From JAODBQ01 sp038213195 (GTDB lineage: Bacteria > Actinomycetota > Acidimicrobiia > Acidimicrobiales > Ilumatobacteraceae), in assembly GCA_038213195.1 (NCBI GenBank), contig JBBQTN010000078.1, positions 1-20,808 of the forward strand: DNA of 20,808 nucleotides, written 5' to 3'. Positions 15,052-20,808 of the stretch are shown here, piece by piece. Numbering within the stretch: position 1 is the stretch's first letter; each line of letters starts with the position of its first letter. A program made the translations under genes and the position numbers. A model generated the notes under the pieces. That model saw only the letters and a list, made by a program, of their open reading frames with translations. It was not told the DNA's origin and did no database searches.

Positions 15052-17484
15052 CTACGTGGTCTCGACCCTGTTCGGGGCGGCAGGGTCGAAAAGTTTCGTG
15101 GCGGCTGCGATCGTCATGTTCGGTTGCTGGGCGAGCCGGTCGGAGATGCGGATGACCTGGCGGCATGCGTGTTGTTCGAGGATCGCTTCGAGCGTGGATG
15201 GGGCGCGGTGGTCGAACGCGGCGTTCGCAAGCGTGGTCTTGATGATCGTGGCGAGGGTGTCGCGGACGCTGGCGAGCCAAGTGAGGGTTGTTTCGGTGGT
15301 AGTGAACTGTGTGTCGTCGGCGGTCGTTCCGCTGGCGAGTGCGGCACTTTCGGCGAGGAGGGTGTTGGTGCCGAAGTCGCCGACGCCGGCGTTGAGCTGC
15401 TTGTAGCAGGTCGCCACCTGCTGGATGTTGCGCATAACGCGGGGTGCCCGATCGACGATTTCGTTGAGGACTCGACCGTCGGTCTGGTAGTCGTCTCTGA
15501 GGCCGGTCAACCACAGCATCGTCGGGCGGATGTCGGTCTCGTCCGCCCAGGTGCCCGTTGCGCTGAACGCGGGCACTGTGGTGTCGCCGGTCGGGTCGAG
15601 CACAGCAGGTCCGTGTGTCGGATCCAGTCCATCGACGCCGTGGTGAGCGACGTTCGGGCCGACCAGCCCGGTCCAGGTGATGTCGATGTTCGGGCTGTAG
15701 TAGCCGTGGTCCCAAGCGAAACGCGAGAACGTCGAGACGCACGGGCTCGTACAGTTCTGTGGGCCCTGCCCGAAGAAGTAGTCGCCTTTCGGGAAGATCG
15801 TGTAGGTCGGTGTGCGCAACGGGTCGCCGGACGTCATGTGCAGGATCCGTTGCTCCACGGCGCCGGCTTGGTAGTTGACGATCTTCTCCGCTGTGGTGCC
15901 GTTGTACGGGTTGTCGGCGGTGATGCCCGCCGTGTCGCGCTCGAGCTGGCGGGCGGCCGGGTCGTTCGCTACGGGTTGGCCGTGGACGTACACGGAAGCG
16001 CCTTGCGGTTCGACGTCGAACGCTGCGGTGTCACCGAATTGGGTGGCGAGCAACCCGGGCAGGTTCGCGCTGAGCTCACCGATCTGGCCTGCGGCGTAGG
16101 AGCAGGCGACGGTGACGCCGTCGCATCCGGCGGGTGTCGGTGCGCTGGCGGCCGACCGGTTCGGTGTGCCGCCGGCGAAGTGGTCGTTCTCCTCGGCGTT
16201 GATCACGAACAGTGTGTTGGCTGGCGTGATCCCGTCCGCAGTGAGGCGTTCGAAGAATGTGGCGAACGCCTCGTCGTAGGCCTTGGCGTTGTTCACGTAG
16301 CACGCATCCCCCGGCCCGAGCGCATAGCCCGCCAGAGCCCCGCTGGTCGTGCAACCGTCGGTGCCCGGCTTGCGTTCGTGGAGATCGGAGATGTAGCCGT
16401 AGGTGACGGGGATCCCGGCTTCGAGCATGTCGGCCATGTACGCCAGCGACTCGTTGGCGAGCGGGTTGAAGCCGGGGAACCCGGGCTGGTTGGCGAACGA
16501 GTTGCGGATCTCGTGGCCGTCGAGCGCGACCAGGTTGCCTGCCGCGTTCGTTACCGGATAGCCGTTGTGGCTGACGTTCGGTGTCCCCGCGCCAAGCTGC
16601 GGAGCGACGTAGCGGTGACCGAACAGCGCCTGGTAGCCGGCGTAACCGCCGGGCTCGTCGGCGAGCACGTCCGCGACCGCTGTCGTGCTCGGCGAGGTCT
16701 GACCAAACTTCACGGCCTGCGCCGACGAGCAGGTCGCGTCGCCTTTGGCGCAGTGGACTGCGACGCCGACATAGTCGGCGGTTTCGGGGTCTTTGAAGCT
16801 TGAGGGATCGGCGGCAACCTGGGATGCTTCTGGCGAGGCGGCACCGAAGACTGTCGGGATGTCCAGCCCGACGTTCTCGAGGACCATGTTCGCGGTCGAG
16901 AAGTTACCCACCGAGCAACCGGCCCGGGTGAACGGCACCCACGGCGCGGGCGTGACCTTCGGCGTGGCGGCACTCACCGCCGGGACCGTTGGTGAGTACA
17001 CCATCGACGGGGCGAGGTCGGTCGTGCTCGCAGTCCTGGTGGCCGAGTTGTACACGGGCGACGTCCAGTACACGAACGACCCGTCCGGTTCGGTCGTGCC
17101 ATCAGGACGGAAGGTCTTGTAGCTGTTGCTGACCGGCATGCCGTGGCGATCCCCGTACAACCCGGTGTAGATCGACAGGCTGTCCTGCGCTGTGTGGGCG
17201 ATCAACCCGGTGTGCATGTTCGACAACACGGTGCCGTTGTCGACGAGGAACTGCAGCAGGTGGGGCATCTGCTCCAGATCCGACGGGACATTCGGGTTGT
17301 CACGGAAGAAGTGCACGTTGTCGAACGTCAGATGAACCACATGCTGGACGCCGTTACCGAGCCGGCAACCCGACGCAGACGGGTCGCCCGTCGCCGACGC
17401 CGAACCACCCCCGAACAGACCCGGCGCTGCGACCGACGCCACCAACGCGGCAACCGTGCCGACGCGAACTCCCCGATTCCGCAT
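15052..17484 (-). CDS. Secreted alkaline-phosphatase-superfamily phosphodiesterase/phosphatase
   Basis: The product has 810 residues. The ATG at 17484 is preferred over an upstream in-frame start at 17697 because it has a strong GGGGAGGGG ribosome site and begins a signal peptide (MRNRGVRVGTVAALVASVAA, cleavage near residue 32). HVVHLTFDNVHFF (D55 a likely metal ligand) is followed by IAHTAQDSLSIYTGLYGDRH, where Thr98 fits the nucleophile position of sulfatase/phosphodiesterase-like enzymes. Further on come TFFERL, INAEENDHFAGGTP, FAWDHGYYSPNI and VAHHGVDG, supplying the Asp/His metal ligands expected of the superfamily. The family is known from other actinobacteria but its substrate is not established, to my knowledge. 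It is divergent from the phosphoesterase at 17734 across 249 bp and intact throughout, unlike many neighbours. Confidence 0.8.
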   Translation of the reverse strand: MRNRGVRVGTVAALVASVAAPGLFGGGSASATGDPSASGCRLGNGVQHVVHLTFDNVHFFRDNPNVPSDLEQMPHLLQFLVDNGTVLSNMHTGLIAHTAQDSLSIYTGLYGDRHGMPVSNSYKTFRPDGTTEPDGSFVYWTSPVYNSATRTASTTDLAPSMVYSPTVPAVSAATPKVTPAPWVPFTRAGCSVGNFSTANMVLENVGLDIPTVFGAASPEASQVAADPSSFKDPETADYVGVAVHCAKGDATCSSAQAVKFGQTSPSTTAVADVLADEPGGYAGYQALFGHRYVAPQLGAGTPNVSHNGYPVTNAAGNLVALDGHEIRNSFANQPGFPGFNPLANESLAYMADMLEAGIPVTYGYISDLHERKPGTDGCTTSGALAGYALGPGDACYVNNAKAYDEAFATFFERLTADGITPANTLFVINAEENDHFAGGTPNRSAASAPTPAGCDGVTVACSYAAGQIGELSANLPGLLATQFGDTAAFDVEPQGASVYVHGQPVANDPAARQLERDTAGITADNPYNGTTAEKIVNYQAGAVEQRILHMTSGDPLRTPTYTIFPKGDYFFGQGPQNCTSPCVSTFSRFAWDHGYYSPNIDITWTGLVGPNVAHHGVDGLDPTHGPAVLDPTGDTTVPAFSATGTWADETDIRPTMLWLTGLRDDYQTDGRVLNEIVDRAPRVMRNIQQVATCYKQLNAGVGDFGTNTLLAESAALASGTTADDTQFTTTETTLTWLASVRDTLATIIKTTLANAAFDHRAPSTLEAILEQHACRQVIRISDRLAQQPNMTIAAATKLFDPAAPNRVETT

Positions 17485-17733
17485 GTGCAGCCCCTCCCCA
17501 TGACGACTCGACGCAACGATGCACCCCGGACGTGTCATCGCGGGTGAACACCACGCGACGCCCATTCGAATCATCTCACGCCGTCGACCGCCGTGTCCCG
17601 ATCGACGCCTGCTCGTCGCCCTTGGTGAACGGGACAGTAACGATCGGTGGACCCGGCATGTATGTTGCCCGGCCGACGTCGACCCCGGACAGGACACCGA
17701 TCAAACTCGAGCTATCCGACCGGAGGGGGAGCG
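17485..17733. promoter_or_regulatory. Shared divergent promoter region with two GTTCACC heptamers
   Basis: GGTGAAC (GTTCACC on the minus strand) occurs at 17543-17549 and 17624-17630. Around the second, the minus strand reads GTTACTGTCCC followed directly by GTTCACCAAGG, two 11-base units resembling the direct-repeat PHO box bound by PhoP in streptomycetes. Both flanking genes encode secreted phosphatases, which makes phosphate control plausible. The heptamer also occurs by chance elsewhere in this window, so this is a candidate only. GGAGGGGG at about 17721-17728 is the ribosome site of the plus-strand gene. Confidence 0.4.
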
Positions 17734-19167
17734 ATGGGTCGCAATGGAAGTTCAGCCGTGTTGGCGGTGGCCGCGCTGGCAACCGCCGGGCTGGCGTTGA
17801 TGACGGTGGCGCCGGCATCGGCTGACGGCGGGGGTCACGGTCACGTTCGGGTCGCCATGGCACCTGGCAAGATCCGCAACATCGTCGTGATCGATCTCGA
17901 GAACGAGGACTACGCCACGACCTTCGGTGCCGCGTCACCGGCGCGGTACCTGAACGACGTGCTCGTCCCGCAGGGCCAGCTCATCGACAATTACTACGCG
18001 ACGAGCCATGTCAGCCAGGGCAACTACATCTCGCAGGTGTCCGGCCAGGCGTCCACCGCCAAGCAGAACAGCGACTGCATCAACCTCGCCTCGCTCACCG
18101 CGCCCCCGGTGACCGGCGAGTTCACCGACTTGACCCCAGCGACCCCGACCGCTGACGGGCAGGTGATCGGCGACGGCTGCGTGTTCCCGGCGCAGATCGC
18201 GACGATCGGCGACCAGCTCGACGCCAAGTACGGCCGAGGACGGCGCATCGACAAATCCGAGTCGGAGTCGAAGTCGTCGTATGTCAATCCCTGGCGGGTC
18301 TATGCCGAGGACATGGGCAACATCGTCTCGCGCGACTACGGCACGCCCGACGCGCACGGCGGCACCGACTGCGCGCATCCGCCGATCGGCGGCACTGACA
18401 ACTCGAACTCTGCAGTCGCGGGCGACGGGTACGCCACCCGACACAACCCGTTCATGTACTTCCACTCCGTCATCGACAACACCGGTCGCTGCGCCGACCG
18501 GGTGGTCCCGCTCGGCACGCTCACCGTCGGTGACGGCGGTCATCCGGACCGGTTCAACGGCCATCTCGCCGAAGACCTCCGGCACAAGCAGACGACACCG
18601 GCCTTCTCCTTCATCGTGCCCGATCTCTGCAATGACGGCCACGACGCCGTGTGTAAGCCGGCGCACGTCGGTGGCGTCGCCACCGACGTCGAGGGCGGGA
18701 CCGTTGGCGGCTTGGCCGCGGCCGACCTGTGGCTGAAGCATTGGGTCCCGCTGCTCATGCGGTCGCCCGCGTACCGCAGCGGGGAGATGTTGATTGTGAT
18801 CACGCTCGACGAGGCCAGCTTCTCGTCACCGACCTCGTACCTGTCGTGCTGCAACCAGCAGCCAGGCCCGAACCAGGCCGGCAACCCTGGGTACAGCCCG
18901 GTGCTCGGACTGTTCGGTCTGCAGACGCCACCCACCGCGCCGGGCGTCTACCCGGGTGGCGGCCAGGTCGGCGCCGTGCTGCTCAACAAGAGGTACATCA
19001 TCGCCGGATCGCACAACACCACCGGGCAGTACAACCACTAGTCGGCGCTGCGGAGCTACGAAGACCTGCTCGGCCTCGACTCCGGCGGGACCGACGGCCG
19101 CGGCCACCTCGGCTACGCCGCAGCGACCGGGCTGGCACCCTTCGGGCCTGACGTGTTCAACCGGTGA
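17734..19167 (+). CDS. Secreted phosphoesterase/acid-phosphatase family protein with in-frame TAG near the end
   Basis: The ATG at 17734 has a strong ribosome site and starts a signal peptide ending ASA at residue 30. The mature part shows IRNIVVIDLENEDYATTFG, IDNYYATSHVSQGNYISQVSG, AFSFIVPDLCNDGHD and MLIVITLDEASF, the pattern of the phosphoesterase family (PF04185; phospholipase C/acid phosphatase type). The open frame stops at TAG 19039-19041 (435 residues), after GSHNTTGQYNH. In the same frame the sequence continues convincingly for 41 codons (SALRSYEDLLGLDSGGTDGR, then HLGYAAATGLAPFGPDVFNR) to TGA at 19165-19167. The TAG most likely replaces a Tyr codon. The missing tail is part of the conserved C-terminus. 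Confidence 0.85.
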
Positions 19168-19446
19168 CGGTTCGTCCGATGCCACGACCGGGAAGTTCGC
19201 TCAAGGTCCACCAGCCGTTCACCCGGACGTCACCGTCTAGCGCCGACAAAAAGTACGTTGCCGCGCAGTCGACAGGAGCAATACATGAACAGGATCGCGT
19301 CAACGTTCGTGGTCTGCGCGAACGACCGTACGATCCACCACGCTCCGCCGACACGATGGAATGGCCAACGGGCCACTCGCCCTTCCCGTCTCGCTCAGAC
19401 CTCGTCATTCCGTTCCTCAGCAACCTCGCGCGCCAAACCTGATCCA
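19168..19446. other. Non-coding stretch after the phosphoesterase
   Basis: No gene or terminator is recognised. Open frames on both strands lack ribosome sites and family features. Confidence 0.3.
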
Positions 19447-19450
19447 CTAG

Positions 19451-19598
19451 CAGGATGCTGAAAGGCTCGGCTTCGTGCCGGCGGGGTTGTCCACAGTCCT
19501 CCAGGATCGCTGTAGAGCGGTGCGGTCGGGCAGATGACGTGACACTGCGGCCAGTTGAGGGGCGTTCGCGGACTGCCCCGGCGAAGTTCAGCACCCTG
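19451..19598. mobile_element. MITE-like element, 148 bp, with terminal inverted repeats and CTAG flanks
   Basis: The left end CAGGATGCTGAA (19451-19462) and right end TTCAGCACCCTG (19587-19598) are inverted repeats with one mismatch, and each is flanked by CTAG (19447-19450 and 19599-19602). A 4-bp CTAG duplication agrees with the YTAR target preference reported for IS701-type elements, but the parent is not identified. There is no coding capacity. The right-hand CTAG supplies the TAG stop of the neighbouring IS630 transposase. Confidence 0.5.
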
Positions 19599-20724
19599 CT
19601 AGTATCGTGAGTCGATGATTCGTTGGAGATATGCGGCGAGATTGTCGAGGATCTCGTCGGCGGTCTTGCGCCAGATAGACGGTCTCGGGTTCTCGTTCCA
19701 GTGTTCGACCCAGTCGTTGATGTCGCGGCGGAGTTCGGCGACGCAGTGATGGTTTGCACGGCGCAGCTTCTTGGTCGTCAGCTCGGAAAACCAGCGTTCG
19801 ACCTGGTTCAGCCAGGAGCTGTAGGTCGGCGTGTAGTGCATCGTGAACCGGCGGTTCCGTTTCAGCCACCGTTGGATCTCGGGTGCCTTGTGGGTCGAGG
19901 CGTTGTCGCAGATGACGTGCAGGGCGAGGGCCGTCGGGGACGTTGCGATTGATCAGTTCAAGAACGACCGGAACTCGACTGCCCGATGTTGATCGGTCAT
20001 TTTGGTGATCACCTTCCCGGAGGCGACATCGAGCTCGGCGTAGAGATCGGAGGTGCTGTTACGGACGTAGGTGTAGCCGCCGGTGTGTCGGGCAGCATCG
20101 GCAACACCGGTGCGGTCCGGTCCAACGCCTGGACCTGGGTCTTCTCGTCGACGCAGAGCACCACCGCGGCATCGGGCGGGTTCAGATACAGACCAACGAG
20201 ATCGCGGACCTTGTCGATGAACTGCGGGTCCGTGGACAACTTGAAGTCCTCGATCCGATGCGGCTTCAACCCGAACGTCCGCCAGATCCGCGACACTGCG
20301 GTCTGGTTCAACCCGGCCTTCGCGGCCATCGACCGGGTCGACCACTGCGTCGACCCATCATCCGGAGTCGTCTCCAACGTCGCCACGATCACCGCCTCGA
20401 CCAGGTCGTCGGTCACCTTGCGCGGCTGACCCGGAGAGGTTCATCGAGCAACCCGTCGAACCGCTTCTGCGCGAACCGGGTACGCCACTTGCCGACCGTG
20501 ACCGCATTGCACGACAGCTCGCGCGCGATCTGTTGATTCGTGATTCCGGTCGATGCGGCCAACACGATCCGACACCGCAACGCCAAAGCCTGACAGGTCT
20601 TCGGGCGGCGCGCCCACCGCTCGAGCGTCTCGCGCTCATCATCGCTCAACACGATCTGAGCCGTCGGCCGACCAACCTGTCCCTCAGTACCTCCCATCGT
20701 TGTCGACACCGGTATCGAGGGCAC
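19599..20724 (-). mobile_element. IS630-family transposase, frameshifted (second element)
   Basis: Read leftward from GTG 20724 (AGGAG 4 bases upstream) it begins with the HTH region: ERWARRPKTCQALALRCRIV, then NQQIARELSCNAVTVGKWR and FDGLLDEP. Near 20430 the frame shifts to RKVTDDLVEAVIVATLETTP and the DDE domain: VLCVDEKTQVQALDR (first Asp), HVICDNASTHKAPEIQRW (second Asp) and SWLNQVERWFSEL (Glu). Two further compensating one-base changes flank 19925-19965, where an in-frame TGA follows FRSFLN. All catalytic residues are present, so the element is either recently broken or intact with sequencing errors. It ends at TAG 19599-19601. It belongs to the same broad group as the element at 1-280 but is not the same IS. 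Confidence 0.8.
20424..20490. repeat. 67-bp direct repeat, copy A (inside the IS630 transposase)
   Basis: It is identical to 20742-20808, the last bases of the window, with a 318-base offset. It encodes the HTH-linker part of the transposase on the minus strand (WRTRFAQKRFDGLLDEP). Confidence 0.9.
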
Positions 20725-20740
20725 CGGCTCCTACGGTGCC
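20720..20740. repeat. Inverted repeat GGCACCG/CGGTGCC at the duplication border
   Basis: There is a perfect 7-bp stem with a 7-base loop directly before repeat copy B. It may be the IS end or a structure involved in the duplication. Confidence 0.5.
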
Positions 20741-20741
20741 G

Positions 20742-20808
20742 GGCTGACCCGGAGAGGTTCATCGAGCAACCCGTCGAACCGCTTCTGCGCGAACCGGGTA
20801 CGCCACTT
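20742..20808. repeat. 67-bp direct repeat, copy B (runs off the right edge)
   Basis: It is an exact copy of 20424-20490, here upstream of the transposase start. On the minus strand it encodes the same transposase segment, but then runs into SPAP and a stop. It therefore belongs to a second, truncated transposase copy or a tandem duplication that continues outside the window. Confidence 0.9.

Noticed and set aside
15124..16803. A 559-codon plus-strand open frame within the secreted phosphatase gene
   Set aside because: It is Val/Gly/Arg-rich shadow of the opposite frame; the minus-strand gene has a signal peptide and superfamily motifs.
17935..18741. A 268-codon minus-strand open frame antisense to the phosphoesterase
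   Set aside because: No start signal or domain; it mirrors the codon bias of the real gene.
1..20808. CRISPR array or rRNA genes
   Set aside because: No regularly spaced short repeats and no rRNA-like stretches were seen; the repetitive part at 903-3044 is protein-level Ig repeats.

Overview
The window is high-GC DNA (GTG/TTG starts, strong GGAGG-type ribosome sites, G/C third codon positions). Its protein content fits an actinobacterium, most likely near the Acidimicrobiia: a class III cyclase fused to an NB-ARC-like ATPase, DUF1206, PAP2 phosphatases, Big_3_5-type Ig repeats and secreted alkaline-phosphatase-superfamily enzymes. The taxon is inferred from gene content only.

Layout, left to right. 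1-280 is the start of an IS630-family transposase on the minus strand, cut by the window edge. At 404-458 lies a 3' half of a tRNA-Lys(UUU) gene, and a near-identical copy in the same orientation lies at 13908-13963. The 13.5 kb between them looks like a decayed integrative element. It holds a secreted Ig-repeat/beta-helix surface protein (903-3044, -); a diacylglycerol kinase (+) converging on two adjacent PAP2 phosphatases, a DUF1206 membrane protein and a degraded endonuclease/exonuclease/phosphatase gene (all -); a 36-residue membrane peptide (-); a large cyclase-ATPase regulator (+); and a graveyard of IS110 and IS21 pieces. A roughly 31-codon scrap of tyrosine integrase sits beside the right-hand tRNA fragment.

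Right of the second tRNA fragment is a compact toxin-antitoxin-like pair with a palindrome over its predicted promoter and an apparently leaderless GTG start. Then come two divergent secreted phosphatases (15052-17484, - and 17734-19167, +) that share an intergenic region with two GTTCACC heptamers, which resemble half sites of actinobacterial PHO boxes. The right end has a 148-bp MITE-like repeat inserted at the stop codon of a second, different IS630 element, whose 5' part is duplicated with a 318-bp period.

Functionally the intact genes lean toward lipid-phosphate and phosphate metabolism: DAG kinase makes phosphatidate, PAP2 enzymes remove phosphate, and secreted phosphatases scavenge it. 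Many genes are broken by one-base indels, several in homopolymers, or by single stop codons (DAG kinase, DUF1206, cyclase, IstB, IS630, phosphoesterase, EEP). This is either real decay of an accessory region or residual long-read sequencing error. The sequence alone cannot separate the two, and every 'frameshift' below carries that caveat.
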